Positions 25,923-35,596 are shown, numbered from the stretch's first letter. The stretch is DNA of 64,000 bases from CAZVWQ01 sp964631275 (GCA_964631275.1 CAZVWQ010000005.1:16122-80121); one strand, 5' to 3'. A program made the numbers and translations. The notes: generated by a model from the sequence alone, not told the origin.

Positions 25923-26430
25923 GGAATTATTGATAGATTTATACTCAAATTAATCCAAATTAAGACTTTTTGAATTTTCAAATGTTTTTTAATGTTTATT
26001 TTAACTTAACTGAAACCAAATATTTAGATTCCAAAAAACTAAAGTTTCCTCTGCAGTGCGTTTAATTAGTTCTGTTCATAACTAAAAATAAACACTTAGT
26101 TTATGGCTTGAATATTGATAAAAATAATAAAGACTTTAATTTGTGTCAATAGCCTGTCCTCGGTTTACAACTTAACAATTAATAGTTTTATCACAAAACC
26201 TTACGAGTATGCAATTTTTTTCCTTAAATAAAGGAAAGCATAAGTTTTTTACAAATTCAGTATTTTTTTATAAAATAAAAATGCCTCAAAACCTATTTTT
26301 ACTGTTGATTAATATCAATTTTATGGGATTAAAATTTTGTAAATCTGGATTATGGAAGAAGACTAACAATCAAAAAGTAGATTATTTCTCTAAGTTTTTG
26401 GAAAAAGGTTATTCACAAATTCAAAGTTTT
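25923..26430. repeat. gap with E and G repeats
   Basis: Family E at 25940-26068, starting 17 bases before the truncated uvrB, and family G at 26281-26368. A 79-codon plus-strand ORF here is mostly the translation of the G element and is not a gene. Confidence 0.6.
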
Positions 26431-27024
26431 TTACCTTCCTCTACCTAATTCCTCCAAGCCTTTTTTGACTGTTTCTACTAAATTATCTTCGTCCCAAGCT
26501 TTTTTGCGTTTAAGTCTGCTAATCGCCGAGACAATTTCTCCACGTTTGTAGCCTAAACCTCCTAAAGTATCTACAAAATCTACAGTAAAATCATTAGTCA
26601 TATTAATATCTATAGCTTCGATTTTAGTAATATCAGCCCTAGCTCCTTTGAGCTCTAAAATAATTTTTTTGGCAGTTTTTGTACCTAGTCCTTTAGTTCG
26701 AGTAAGGATACTAGCGTCACTGGAATTAATAGCCTCAATTACTTTATGAACCCCAAGAGAATAGATTATATTAGCCGCCATTTTTGGCCCAACACCTGGT
26801 ACTTTGATCAATTTTTCTACCCAGTCTCTTTCTTCAATATTTCTAAATCCGTATAGCTCTGGTATATCTTTAGCAATCTCCAAAAGAAACAAATCTACAT
26901 TTTCGTTTTCCATGTAAGTCTCACTAGGAGAAACACTAACTAAATAACCAACTCCCGCAGGAACTTTTACTATGACTTTATCAGCTAGTTTGGCTACTAC
27001 TTTTCCATTAAGATAGGCTAACAT
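26431..27024 (-). CDS. ruvA: Holliday junction branch migration protein RuvA
   Basis: Tetrameric junction-binding subunit of RuvABC. An N-terminal OB fold is at 1-64 (LAYLNGKVVAK, VGYLVSVSP). Two helix-hairpin-helix motifs follow (LIKVPGVGPKMAANI and TKGLGTKTAKKIILELK). The C-terminal domain III, which contacts RuvB, is at about 150-197 (LGGLGYKRGEIVSAISRL). Length of 197 residues is normal. RuvC is encoded 2.5 kb away on the other strand, and RuvB is not in the window. Confidence 0.95.
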   Translation of the reverse strand: MLAYLNGKVVAKLADKVIVKVPAGVGYLVSVSPSETYMENENVDLFLLEIAKDIPELYGFRNIEERDWVEKLIKVPGVGPKMAANIIYSLGVHKVIEAINSSDASILTRTKGLGTKTAKKIILELKGARADITKIEAIDINMTNDFTVDFVDTLGGLGYKRGEIVSAISRLKRKKAWDEDNLVETVKKGLEELGRGR

Positions 27025-27459
27025 AATGATTTGATTAAATAATAAGATTGAATTTCGTTAGAGTGTCAAGAGTAACCAGTAAGTATACAAGACTTAACTT
27101 ATTCCAAAAATAAAACATAGAGTATTTTTGACAAAATCATTTAAAATCAAAAACTGTATTAATTTTTTATTTGCCTATCTTATACCCAATCTTTTTACTA
27201 TTACCCTAAATTTAGCTTTTTATAAGTAAATAAATCCTTGATTAAGGTAAATTTTTAACGGTTAATTGCCGTAATGATTAGCCCAAAAGAAGTATATTAC
27301 CAAAAAACAACCTATTTTTGTTTTAAGCTAAAAAGTCTCAAATTTGTCCAAAACTAACACTTTGTTTTTTTAATAAAAAATAAAAATTTTAAAAAGGTTT
27401 TAGAGATAAGACTATTTTTTGACTTGACGGTATCAAAAATTAAAAGAAAATAAGTACAT
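27025..27459. repeat. gap with adjoining A and H repeats
   Basis: Divergent region between ruvA and xseB. A family A copy at 27181-27296 is directly followed by a family H copy at 27297-27416 in minus orientation (ends TTTTAGAGATAAGACTA). Confidence 0.55.
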
Positions 27460-27645
27460 ATGACTCTAGAACAAAAATTACTACGTTTACAAGAAATTCA
27501 AAAAATCTTAGAACAAAAAAAAGTTAGTCTTTCTGAGAGCATGCCATTGTTAGAAGAAGCTTACAAAATTAAATCAGAAATCGAAACAGAACTTTCTGAA
27601 ATGGAAAACAAACTAACTAATTTAACTAAACAAGACGCAGAGTAA
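27460..27645 (+). CDS. xseB: exodeoxyribonuclease VII small subunit
   Basis: Small helical subunit that caps the XseA catalytic subunit in the single-strand exonuclease. The 61 residues fit the family pattern (LEQKLLRLQEIQKILEQKKV, then SLSESMPLLEEAYKI and a C-terminal coiled coil). It is first in a probable operon with the next gene 12 bases on. The XseA partner is elsewhere. Confidence 0.85.
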   Translation: MTLEQKLLRLQEIQKILEQKKVSLSESMPLLEEAYKIKSEIETELSEMENKLTNLTKQDAE

Positions 27646-27657
27646 ATAATATTTTTA

Positions 27658-28191
27658 ATGCCTATATTATCTGAAATTAGCTACGAAGAGGTCTCTATTT
27701 TTGTTTTTTGGATTAATACTTATATAGATATTTTACATGGGTATTTTCCAATACTTAGCTTACTTGCTGGGTGGAGCTTATTAGAAGTATTTTTACCTCC
27801 CAAAAATAAATTTTACTCAGCTTTTGATAAATATTTTCACTATCTAAAGTTTGCTTTAATTAGTTTTTTGGCAATTATAATATTTACTCAAGGCTTGTTT
27901 GGTGGTTGTATAATACATATTCCTCAAAACTTGTCTGCTCGATTTTTTTTAGGCCGTAATTGGACTGAATATGGATTGTTTTATAGACAAAATATCCCTG
28001 AAAGTTTACATTTTTTACTTAGGTTATTTTATTTTATACTTGGACCTATGTTTATTTATTTTACTTACGAGTATTACCAAAAAAGAATTTTACACAAAGA
28101 ACCAGAAAATATTTTTATAAAAAGTTATTTACAACTTAAAAAAAATAGTAGACATTTTATATCAAAATCAGATCGAAAAAACTTTAATTAG
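27658..28191 (+). CDS. hypothetical polytopic membrane protein
   Basis: 177 residues with about four hydrophobic segments: 10-27, 31-46, 62-82 (LKFALISFLAIIIFTQGLFG) and 118-139 (FLLRLFYFILGPMFIYFTYE). They are followed by a basic cytoplasmic tail. GGCIIHIPQN after the third helix faintly resembles small DUF2784-type membrane proteins, but I would not assign it. It starts 12 bases after xseB, probably by operon read-through rather than shared function. Confidence 0.6.
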   Translation: MPILSEISYEEVSIFVFWINTYIDILHGYFPILSLLAGWSLLEVFLPPKNKFYSAFDKYFHYLKFALISFLAIIIFTQGLFGGCIIHIPQNLSARFFLGRNWTEYGLFYRQNIPESLHFLLRLFYFILGPMFIYFTYEYYQKRILHKEPENIFIKSYLQLKKNSRHFISKSDRKNFN

Positions 28192-28325
28192 GACTTTTAA
28201 TCTAATTATAAGAAATTTATTTATAACCAAAAGCTTTATTAAAAATTTATATAAATACAAAATAAAATTAGATTTTTTAAATTCTGATGCCAAATTAAAA
28301 ACAAAAAATAAATAAAAATAGAAAT

Positions 28326-28694
28326 ATGAACAATCTTGAGATCGACGCTAAAGGTTTTAAAGGAATATGGTTTTTTCTTAAATGGATTCTTTTGTTTTTT
28401 GGTGTAATGCTTTTAATTACTCCATATATTTATTCTGAGATAATCAGCTTTATATATGCTAGAGGCAAGCTAAAAGAAGCTGTGATTGAGTTTTGTGATC
28501 AGCAGTCATCGGGATATAAATATTTTCGATTAACCAAAATAACTCAAGATGCAGCAGAAGCTAACTGTTTATATGAAAATTCAAAAAATAATTTATTTAT
28601 TAAACTAAAAGAAACTCAAGACAAAGACTGGGTAGTTATATTTGAAAATAAAAGACAAGAAAAAGGTCAGCTTTATTGGCCATTTTATATTTAG
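28326..28694 (+). CDS. hypothetical single-helix membrane protein
   Basis: 122 residues. One strong hydrophobic helix at about 12-37 (WFFLKWILLFFGVMLLITPY) is followed by a small soluble domain with two cysteines (EFCDQQ, ANCLYE). It lies in the same run of plus-strand genes as xseB, the Nudix gene and ruvC. Not recognised. Confidence 0.6.
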   Translation: MNNLEIDAKGFKGIWFFLKWILLFFGVMLLITPYIYSEIISFIYARGKLKEAVIEFCDQQSSGYKYFRLTKITQDAAEANCLYENSKNNLFIKLKETQDKDWVVIFENKRQEKGQLYWPFYI

Positions 28695-28736
28695 ATTTGC
28701 CAAGATTAGCAACTTAGGTTTTGATATAAAAAAATT

Positions 28737-29528
28737 GTGACTTTTAAGTTTTGCCCTAAATGCGGAAGCGACAAATTAAGACAAAAATCAGATAACTTAT
28801 TAATTTGTCCAGATTGCCAGTTTGAATGGTATCAAAATCCCAAGCCAGCAGCTAATTTTGTTTTTATTGACGAGCAAGAAAGAATAATGTTAGGTAAAAG
28901 AAAATTTGAGCCAAAATCTGGTTTTTGGGGAACTCCAGGCGGTTTTGTTGATTTAGACGAAACTTTGGAAGAAGCTGCAATTAGAGAAGCAGAAGAAGAA
29001 TTAGATCTAAAGATTGAGTCTAACAGATTAAGATATATTTGCTCAAAAAAAGACAGATATTTTTATTCTGGTTGTAATTATTACACCGTTGGAGCTTTAT
29101 ATGAAGTAAAATTAGACCAATCTGAAGTTTCTAAAATTACTCCTTCAGATGATGTTAGTGAGATTTTTTTCTTTGAGTTTAAAGATATTCCTTGGGCAGA
29201 TTTAGCCTTTGATAGCACTCGAGATTCTTTAAAGTTATATTTTAGTAGTCAGGGCTTAGGCACAAAATCTTTAGAAAGTCTAAGAAATTTAATAGACAAG
29301 TTAGATAAAGATATTTTATATGATCTAAACAAAAGACAAAAAATTGTTAGACTGATTGGTCGATTCAAGATTGAAAATAACCTACCAATTAAAGACTCTA
29401 ATAGATGGGAAAAAGTAAAAACTAAGTTAAAATTAGAATCAGAAAAGATAGGCTTAGATTGGATATTTGTGATTGATATATGGGAAAAAATTCACCAATA
29501 TTCCTTACAAATCGAAAAAGATAATTAA
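28737..29528 (+). CDS. Nudix hydrolase with N-terminal zinc ribbon (NudC-like)
   Basis: Hydrolyses nucleoside diphosphates linked to another group. An N-terminal zinc ribbon has two CxxC pairs (FCPKCGSDKL and LICPDCQFEW). The Nudix box lies at about 68-90: GFVDLDE, a seven-residue spacer, then REAEEEL with the metal-binding glutamates. These features resemble NADH pyrophosphatases, although the SQPWPFPxS signature of NudC is not seen. Residues 170-263 form a helical C-terminal extension not typical of the family. The start is GTG at 28737. RuvC follows eight bases later, so the two are co-transcribed. Substrate unknown. Confidence 0.85.
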   Translation: MTFKFCPKCGSDKLRQKSDNLLICPDCQFEWYQNPKPAANFVFIDEQERIMLGKRKFEPKSGFWGTPGGFVDLDETLEEAAIREAEEELDLKIESNRLRYICSKKDRYFYSGCNYYTVGALYEVKLDQSEVSKITPSDDVSEIFFFEFKDIPWADLAFDSTRDSLKLYFSSQGLGTKSLESLRNLIDKLDKDILYDLNKRQKIVRLIGRFKIENNLPIKDSNRWEKVKTKLKLESEKIGLDWIFVIDIWEKIHQYSLQIEKDN

Positions 29529-29536
29529 ATCAAATT

Positions 29537-30001
29537 ATGATTATTGGTTTAGATCCAGGTACTAATTTAGTTGGATATGCCTTCGTAGAAGGAAATAAAA
29601 GATCTCCAAAAATTATAGATTATGGAGTTTTAAAAACTCAAAAAAGAGCCAGAGAGGAAATGCCGCAAAGAATTTTAGAAATTGCTAATGATCTAGAGAT
29701 TCTTTTGGACAAATACAACCCTACAAAAGCCATAGTAGAAGATATCTTCTTCTTTAAAAACCAAAAAACCATAGTTTCGGTAGCTCAGAGTAGAGGAGTT
29801 TTACTTTATTTATTAATAAAAAGAGGCATAGAAATTCATTCTTTAACACCTCTGCAACTAAAACAATATGTGTGTGGTTATGGTAGAGCTACTAAAAGCC
29901 AGGTACAAGCTATGGTTCAAAAAGTTTATAAAATGAATTCTAAACCAAAACCAGATGATGCTGCTGATAGCTTGGCTATGGCTTGGCTTGGCTTAAGTTA
30001 A
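29537..30001 (+). CDS. ruvC: crossover junction endodeoxyribonuclease RuvC
   Basis: Resolves Holliday junctions. The catalytic acidic residues are in place: Asp6 (IIGLDPGT), Glu68 (AIVEDIFF), and Asp141/Asp144 (PDDAADSLAMA). Conserved FKNQ and GYGRATKSQV segments follow family order. Length of 154 residues is slightly short but complete. It is the last gene of the cluster starting at 27460. Confidence 0.96.
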   Translation: MIIGLDPGTNLVGYAFVEGNKRSPKIIDYGVLKTQKRAREEMPQRILEIANDLEILLDKYNPTKAIVEDIFFFKNQKTIVSVAQSRGVLLYLLIKRGIEIHSLTPLQLKQYVCGYGRATKSQVQAMVQKVYKMNSKPKPDDAADSLAMAWLGLS

Positions 30002-30398
30002 AATAATCTTTTTCATACACAGTTATTGTATAGAAACCATTTGAAATTTTTTACCAATTTAAAGTAAAAAGTAAAAATTAGTTTATAGCCGGTTTTGAAA
30101 AAAAAATCTAAGATACTAGGTTAAGAGTAGTTCTAAATTACAATTTTTAAAATAACTAAAACCTAAAAATCTTTAGTTTTAAGAAATAGTTTTGTCTCAT
30201 AATCTAGATTTACAAAATTTTGATCCTATAAAATAGCTCTTAATCAACCTAAGAATAGTTTTTGAGATATGATTAATAAATAATTGAATAGCTTCTATAA
30301 GCATCAATATAGAATCGACTTTGACCAAAATCCCTAAAATTATTTAACTAAATATAAACAAATTAAAAAAAGTTGTTTTTTTATGTTTTCACAAAAAT
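30002..30398. repeat. gap with a family G repeat
   Basis: Family G copy at 30186-30277 in minus orientation. A weak promoter-like TTGACC with a 17-base spacer and TTAACT occurs at 30321-30349, upstream of the acetolactate synthase-type gene. No further structure. Confidence 0.45.
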
Positions 30399-32255
30399 AT
30401 GTCTAAAATATCTCCTGCAAAAAAAAGTACCAAGCCTAAAAAACTAAAAGGTTCTCAAGTTTTATTAAAAAACTTATATGAGACTGGAATAGATCTGATG
30501 TTAGGATATACTGGAGGAGCGATTATGCCGACTTTTGATCAATTGCCGAAGTACAATATTAAATTTGTGACTACCCGCCACGAACAAGGTGCAGGTTTTA
30601 TTGCTCAAGGCTATACTAGAGCTAGTGGCAAGTTAGCTCCAGTTCTGGTAACTTCTGGACCAGGAGCAACTAATACAATTACAGCTGTAGCTGATGCTAA
30701 GATGGATTCTATACCGATGTTAATAATTTCTGGACAAGTAGCAACTGGGGCTATTGGCTCTGATGCTTTCCAAGAATCAGATATTATCGGCATGATGTAT
30801 ACTTGCACTAAATACGCATTAATGCCTCTTATAGCAGACGAAATTTCAGAAAGTATAGGCAAACTTTTGACTGTAGCTAATCATGGGCGACCTGGTCCTG
30901 TTGCTTTAGATTTACCAAAAGACGTTCAAAATCAAGAAACTAGCAATATCGACATACCTAAAAGTTTAGATTTACCTGGCCTACCATCTATTCCAAAACC
31001 TGATATTAAACAAATCAAAAAAGCAGCTGAATTAATTAATAAAGCTAAAAGACCAGTAATTTTGGCTGGGCATGGGATTATCTTATCTAATTCAAAAAAA
31101 GAAATTTTAGACTTCATAAATAAAACTCAAATTCCAGCAGGAATGACTCTACACGGTATTTCTAGTATTCCAGCTTCACATCCTCTGAACCTTGGTATGA
31201 TAGGCCAGCATGGAGAAATCGAAGCCAACCGAACTATTCAAAATGCTGATTTGATTATCGCTCTAGGTATGCGTTTTGATGATAGAGTAACTGGCAAGTT
31301 AGAAGAATTTGCTAAAGAAGCTAAAATTATTCACTTTGAGGTTGATTATAGTGAAATCAATAAAAACAAACAAGCTGATATAGCTATTTATGGAGATTTA
31401 AAAGAAGGTTTAAACAATTTAACTAAGTTTGTAGACAAATTTCCAGTCTATAAGCCAGGTCAAAATTATTCTAAGACTATATCTAAAGCATCGAGTATTT
31501 CGCAATCGATTTTGGCAACTAGAAGCCAAGTATTTATCGAAATAGAGAGTAATCGCCAACTTTCAGCAAATAGCTATAAACATATTTTTGATTCTGGGTA
31601 TGGTCCTAATAAGAGGCTCTTAATGGCTAGAGTTATGCACGAGCTATCAGATTTTACTAACGGTCAAGACAATATAATAGCTGACGTTGGTCAGCATCAG
31701 ATGTTTGCGGCTAAATTTTATAAATATGAAAGATTTAATACTTGGTTTAATTCTGGCGGTCTTGGAACGATGGGTTTTTGTTTGCCAGCGGCAATTGGTG
31801 TAAAGCTAGCTAGGCCAACAGAAGAAGTTTGGGCAATTAATGGTGATGGGGGTTTTCAGATGAATATTCAAGAATTAGGTACAATGATGCAAGAAAAATT
31901 AAATATCAATATAATTTTGTTAAATAATGAATACCTAGGTATGGTTAAGCAGTGGCAAAATCTATTTTTTGATGATAATTTAGTCGAAACTGAACTTGAT
32001 AATCCTAAGTTTGATAAAATTGCTGAGGCCTATGGAGTAGCTTATCGAATGGTCACTAAGGTAGAAGACATTAGACCAGCTCTAAAATGGGCCAAGCAAG
32101 AAAAAATGCCAACTTTGATTGAGTTTCTCTGTGACAAAGCAGAACATGTTTATCCCATGATTGCTAGCACAATGGGATATGAAGAAATGATAATTAACGA
32201 GGAAGATGCCAAGCGTAAACTTGGAATTAACTCTAAGCACGAAGCTCCTGGGTAA
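30399..32255 (+). CDS. ilvB: acetolactate synthase-like thiamine diphosphate enzyme
   Basis: Large subunit type of acetohydroxyacid synthase, which condenses two pyruvates in branched-chain amino acid synthesis. The thiamine-activating Glu is in TTRHEQGAGF. The substrate/FAD region VTSGPGATNT and the central domain RPVILAGHGI are present. The ThDP motif starts at NGDGGFQMN and ends at LLNNEYLGMVKQWQ, where the final Trp aligns with the conserved AHAS tryptophan. At 618 residues it has a short insertion at about 355-395. No small regulatory subunit (ilvN), ilvC or ilvD is near, so it may act as a fermentative acetolactate synthase or on another 2-oxoacid. Confidence 0.88.
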   Translation: MSKISPAKKSTKPKKLKGSQVLLKNLYETGIDLMLGYTGGAIMPTFDQLPKYNIKFVTTRHEQGAGFIAQGYTRASGKLAPVLVTSGPGATNTITAVADAKMDSIPMLIISGQVATGAIGSDAFQESDIIGMMYTCTKYALMPLIADEISESIGKLLTVANHGRPGPVALDLPKDVQNQETSNIDIPKSLDLPGLPSIPKPDIKQIKKAAELINKAKRPVILAGHGIILSNSKKEILDFINKTQIPAGMTLHGISSIPASHPLNLGMIGQHGEIEANRTIQNADLIIALGMRFDDRVTGKLEEFAKEAKIIHFEVDYSEINKNKQADIAIYGDLKEGLNNLTKFVDKFPVYKPGQNYSKTISKASSISQSILATRSQVFIEIESNRQLSANSYKHIFDSGYGPNKRLLMARVMHELSDFTNGQDNIIADVGQHQMFAAKFYKYERFNTWFNSGGLGTMGFCLPAAIGVKLARPTEEVWAINGDGGFQMNIQELGTMMQEKLNINIILLNNEYLGMVKQWQNLFFDDNLVETELDNPKFDKIAEAYGVAYRMVTKVEDIRPALKWAKQEKMPTLIEFLCDKAEHVYPMIASTMGYEEMIINEEDAKRKLGINSKHEAPG

Positions 32256-32763
32256 AGATTAACCATATGAAATAAACTAGTTTTGTAAATTTTTACTTTT
32301 AATAACCAAAAAACAGGTTATTGATTCGAGTATAGTTTTAATACAATTTGTTTTGAAAACAAAACTAATAAGTTTGACCTGCAACTCTTTTAAAGAAAGA
32401 AAATTTGTTAAGTTTAGTCCTAGTGTCAAATCTGATTATGGGAGGGGCATAATGCTCAATTTAAAAGAGTATATTAGTAAATATATCTCAAAATCTGGTA
32501 AAATATTTAATTTTTTTGATTAAATAAAATAAAAATGGAAATTTTAATAATTCAGTAGTTTTTTTGATAAAATAAGCAAAAATTATGTCTCAAAAGCTAT
32601 TTTTTATAGCTGATTGATATCTATTTTTATAGGATTAAAGTTTTGTAAATCTGAGTTTTGGGACGAGACTAATTAAAAGGAAATTTAGAGACCCCTAGTG
32701 CAATCAAATTGACACAATTTCAACTTTCAACTTTTATATATTTTGACTCTAAAAATACATTGT
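32256..32763. repeat. gap with degenerate B, partial H and G repeats
   Basis: Degenerate family B at about 32330-32451, an H-like AT-rich piece (TTTGATTAAATAAAATAAAA) near 32515-32575, and a family G element at 32582-32674. Confidence 0.5.
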
Positions 32764-33801
32764 ATGTTTTTTACTTTAGCTTTTATTCAAGATGTTTATA
32801 GAAATATAGTTTATGAGCCACAACTGAATATTCTTTATTTTTTCTATCAGATAGTTGGAGACTTTGGCATAGCTATTATAGTTTTAGCTATTTTAGTAAA
32901 TTTAGCTATTTTACCCATATTTGCCAAAAGCTATATTAATACTCAAAAAGCTAGAGTTTTACGACCTTTTATTCAAGAAATTCAAGAAAAATACAAAACT
33001 AAGCCCCAAGAAATGCTTAAAAGAATTAGGGCTTTTAATATTAAACATGGATTGAATAATAATTACACTTTTTTGGTTCTTTTTATTCAGCTTTTTTTTA
33101 TTTCTGGACTTTATCTTTTGATTCGTGACGTCGTTAATGATTCTATCGATGCTGATTTATATGGTATTTTTTATGGCTCTGCTGAGCCTAATTTTAAAGA
33201 CACAAACGGCCAAACTTTAGCTTTTAATCAAATTCCAGTTAGTGCTAGTTCGAGCGAGTATATCTTTTTTCCAATCTTAGTAGGTCTATTATCAATGTTA
33301 TTTGGACTGTATACTTTTAGATGGGCTCCTAAACCAGAGATTCCAAAACTAAAAAAACCTAAGAAAAAAAATAAAAAAGACGAAGGAGAGTCTCTATTTG
33401 ACCCAGAATCAATGCAAAAAAGCATGGAAATGCAATCAATTTATGTAATGCCTATATTTTTGTTTGTGATTCAGTTTAGTTTACCTGTTGGTCTTACTTT
33501 ATATATGGCTACTTCTAGTTTAATGTCTTTAACGAGGCAAATAATCCTATCTAATTATTATGCTGGACGTACTGATGCTTTAGTTAAGCAAATAATTGAT
33601 TCTGATCCAACAAGTAAAGACGACGATCCAAATAATAATTTAGAAATTACAGCAGATCCAGCAATTATAGCTTCTCAGCCAGTAGCTACCGCTATAGATA
33701 CTAAAATATTAGAAAATGCAGTTGAAAATGTAACTAAAAAAAGAATCACCAAAAAAAGATTACCAGCAAAAAACAAAAAACTTGCAAAGAAAAATAGCTA
33801 A
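32764..33801 (+). CDS. yidC: membrane protein insertase YidC/OxaA
   Basis: Inserts proteins into the cytoplasmic membrane. The Oxa1 core is clear: a first helix (FGIAIIVLAILVNLAILPIF), the cytoplasmic hairpin of basic and helical residues (RPFIQEIQEKYKTKPQEML), then helices YTFLVLFIQLFFISGLYLLI, YIFFPILVGLLSMLFGLYTF, and the MPIFLFVIQFSLPVGLTLYM / ATSSLMSLTRQ pair. A Lys-rich loop at about 200-220 and a Lys-rich tail (KKRLPAKNKKLAKKNS) are suited to ribosome contact. A TTG at 32743 would add seven residues; I prefer the ATG at 32764. It lacks the large periplasmic domain, as in Gram-positive-type YidC. Confidence 0.92.
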   Translation: MFFTLAFIQDVYRNIVYEPQLNILYFFYQIVGDFGIAIIVLAILVNLAILPIFAKSYINTQKARVLRPFIQEIQEKYKTKPQEMLKRIRAFNIKHGLNNNYTFLVLFIQLFFISGLYLLIRDVVNDSIDADLYGIFYGSAEPNFKDTNGQTLAFNQIPVSASSSEYIFFPILVGLLSMLFGLYTFRWAPKPEIPKLKKPKKKNKKDEGESLFDPESMQKSMEMQSIYVMPIFLFVIQFSLPVGLTLYMATSSLMSLTRQIILSNYYAGRTDALVKQIIDSDPTSKDDDPNNNLEITADPAIIASQPVATAIDTKILENAVENVTKKRITKKRLPAKNKKLAKKNS

Positions 33802-33905
33802 TTTATACCTAATCAATCTAAAGAGTTCTTATTTTGAATTCATTTAGATATAACAAAAAATAAAACTTGAAAGAGTAACTTTTTATATTTATCAAAAACT
33901 AATCT

Positions 33906-34502
33906 ATGAAGGTTTATTTAATTATAATTTATCTCAATTTGTTAGTTTTTTTAGTCCCTTGGATAGCTGACTTATTTTTGAATTATATTTTTGATTCAGA
34001 GCCTAATTTACATATATTAACTCTTATAATTGGAGGTAATAATTCTCAAGCAGTCTTTACCGGCAACCAATACTATAGGATGCTAACTTCAATTTTTTTA
34101 CATGGTAACTTAACTCATATTACAGCTAATATGTTCTCTTTATGGCAGCTTGGTTATCCAGTTGAAATCGTATTTGGCAAGGCTAGATTTACCTTGATAT
34201 ATATTGTTAGTGGACTTACTGGTTCTTTTTTCTCTATTTTTTTTCAAAATCAAAACCTTAGTGTAGGCTCTTCTGGAGCAATTTTTGGTTTACTTGGCAC
34301 TATATTCATTTGGTCATTAGTTAACAAAAAGTGGAATATATTAAAAATTGTTTTAATTAATTTAATTCTTAATATCTGGCTAGGCTTGGTAATACCTCAA
34401 ATAGATAATTTTGCTCATCTTGGAGGTTTTATTGGCGGAATTATAGTTACTATATTTTTCCTTAAAGAGGCTAAAAAAGAGGCTAAAAAAAATATTATCT
34501 AA
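33906..34502 (+). CDS. rhomboid family intramembrane serine protease
   Basis: Six-helix membrane protease. The catalytic serine is S123 in GSSGAIFG, and the partner histidine is H171 in FAHLGGFIGG. The HGNLTHITANM segment with His71 and Asn75 matches the oxyanion-site motif. Length of 198 residues fits minimal bacterial rhomboids. It follows yidC by about 100 bases. Substrates are unknown. Confidence 0.93.
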   Translation: MKVYLIIIYLNLLVFLVPWIADLFLNYIFDSEPNLHILTLIIGGNNSQAVFTGNQYYRMLTSIFLHGNLTHITANMFSLWQLGYPVEIVFGKARFTLIYIVSGLTGSFFSIFFQNQNLSVGSSGAIFGLLGTIFIWSLVNKKWNILKIVLINLILNIWLGLVIPQIDNFAHLGGFIGGIIVTIFFLKEAKKEAKKNII

Positions 34503-34551
34503 AACCAAAAGATTTTTAGAAGCTAATTTTCAACAAAGTATCTTTAGATCG

Positions 34552-34667
34552 TATACCCAATCCGTTTACTATTACCCTAAATTTAGCTCGTCATAAGGAA
34601 ACAAATCTTTTTATTTAAGTTAAATTCTTAACGAGTAACTACCGTTATGATTAGCCCAAAGGGTATA
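34552..34667 (+). repeat. repeat family A, reference copy
   Basis: 116 bp with perfect 7-base inverted ends: TATACCCAATCCGTTTAC at the left and AGCCCAAAGGGTATA at the right. Other copies: 855-895 (deleted form, minus), 1286-1345 (partial), 4513-4627, 6059 to about 6160, 22386-22520, 27181-27296, 48204-48318 (minus) and 54653-54714 (partial, minus). Confidence 0.7.
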
Positions 34668-34795
34668 AAGATAATTTAGATTTGAGTTTTAATAATAAGT
34701 AATTTGACAAAAAGATTACTAATAATCAATAAATTTGAGTTAATTAATTATAAAAAAACTCATTAAATAAACGTAAAACACTAAAAGTTATTACT

Positions 34796-35596
34796 ATGGT
34801 AGCAAAATCAACAAATCCAAAAAAAACTATTAACTCTGCAGCTAAAAGTTCTAGTAAAGCAAAGACTTCGACGAATGCAAAGACAGTAAGTAAATCTAAA
34901 AAAAGTTCAAAAAATCTTAACTCAGAAGCAAAAAAACCCTCAACTAAAGAAGCTTCAAAGCAAGTTAAGTTTTCTACATCAAAATTAACTTCAAAAGCTA
35001 CTGAAAGTTCTCGTGTAACTAGCTCAGTAAATAAAAAATCTACTAAAGATAGTTCAAAAAACCCTAAAATAGTACAAGATATGGTTAAAAGCCAAGAGCT
35101 AAAAAAAGAACAAACCAAAAAACTTGGTAAAACTTTTAATTCTCCTATTAATATCAAACTGGTTTCTTTTGGCGTTGCTTTATTACTTATATTAATTATT
35201 GTAACGATTGGTGGCTGGCTATGGTGGGCAGCTTCTCCAGCAGAGTCAATGAATAGAATGTATTCAGCTATAGAAAAGAAAGACTACGAAGAAGCCAAAA
35301 AATATATTGATCCTGAAAGCATCGGTGATAGAATTATAGACCAAACCCGCGAACTTGGTAATGAGATTACTGATGAACAAGCTGGCCAATATAAAGAAAC
35401 CTTAACTGAAGATATTAAAAGAGCTATTAACGAAGGTAATTTTATGTTTGCTGAGCCTACAGACATAGAAGTTTATGAATCAGGTAAAGTCAAAGCCAAA
35501 ATACAAATAATTCAAAATGGGGAAAAGTTAACTGGGTACTTTGAAAGAGAGGGTCTAAATTGGGTGTTTGTTGGCTACGATCTTTTTAGTGAATAA
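34796..35596 (+). CDS. membrane protein with Lys/Ser-rich cytoplasmic tail and DUF4878-like ectodomain
   Basis: 266 residues. Residues 1-118 are a disordered Lys/Ser/Thr tail (AAKSSSKAKTSTNAKTVSKS). One transmembrane helix is at about 122-146 (VSFGVALLLILIIVTIGGWL). The outside domain at about 150-266 begins SPAESMNRMYSAIEKKDYEE and continues KKYIDPES, the pattern of NTF2-like DUF4878 lipoprotein domains (helix, then a curved sheet ending GLNWVFVGYDLF). Function unknown. The ATG at 34796 is preceded by an A-rich leader. Confidence 0.7.
   Translation: MVAKSTNPKKTINSAAKSSSKAKTSTNAKTVSKSKKSSKNLNSEAKKPSTKEASKQVKFSTSKLTSKATESSRVTSSVNKKSTKDSSKNPKIVQDMVKSQELKKEQTKKLGKTFNSPINIKLVSFGVALLLILIIVTIGGWLWWAASPAESMNRMYSAIEKKDYEEAKKYIDPESIGDRIIDQTRELGNEITDEQAGQYKETLTEDIKRAINEGNFMFAEPTDIEVYESGKVKAKIQIIQNGEKLTGYFEREGLNWVFVGYDLFSE

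Noticed and set aside
25923..26430. Remnant of the missing UvrB N-terminal half
   Set aside because: The gap is mostly family E and G repeats, and no UvrB-like motif (Walker A or hairpin region) is visible in it.
26209..26448. 79-codon plus-strand ORF
   Set aside because: Most of it is the translation of a family G repeat, and its 3' end overlaps ruvA on the other strand; the same peptide appears wherever the repeat is open.
34744..35157. 137-codon minus-strand ORF
   Set aside because: It is antisense to the Lys/Ser-rich tail of the 34796 membrane protein; composition follows from the opposite strand.
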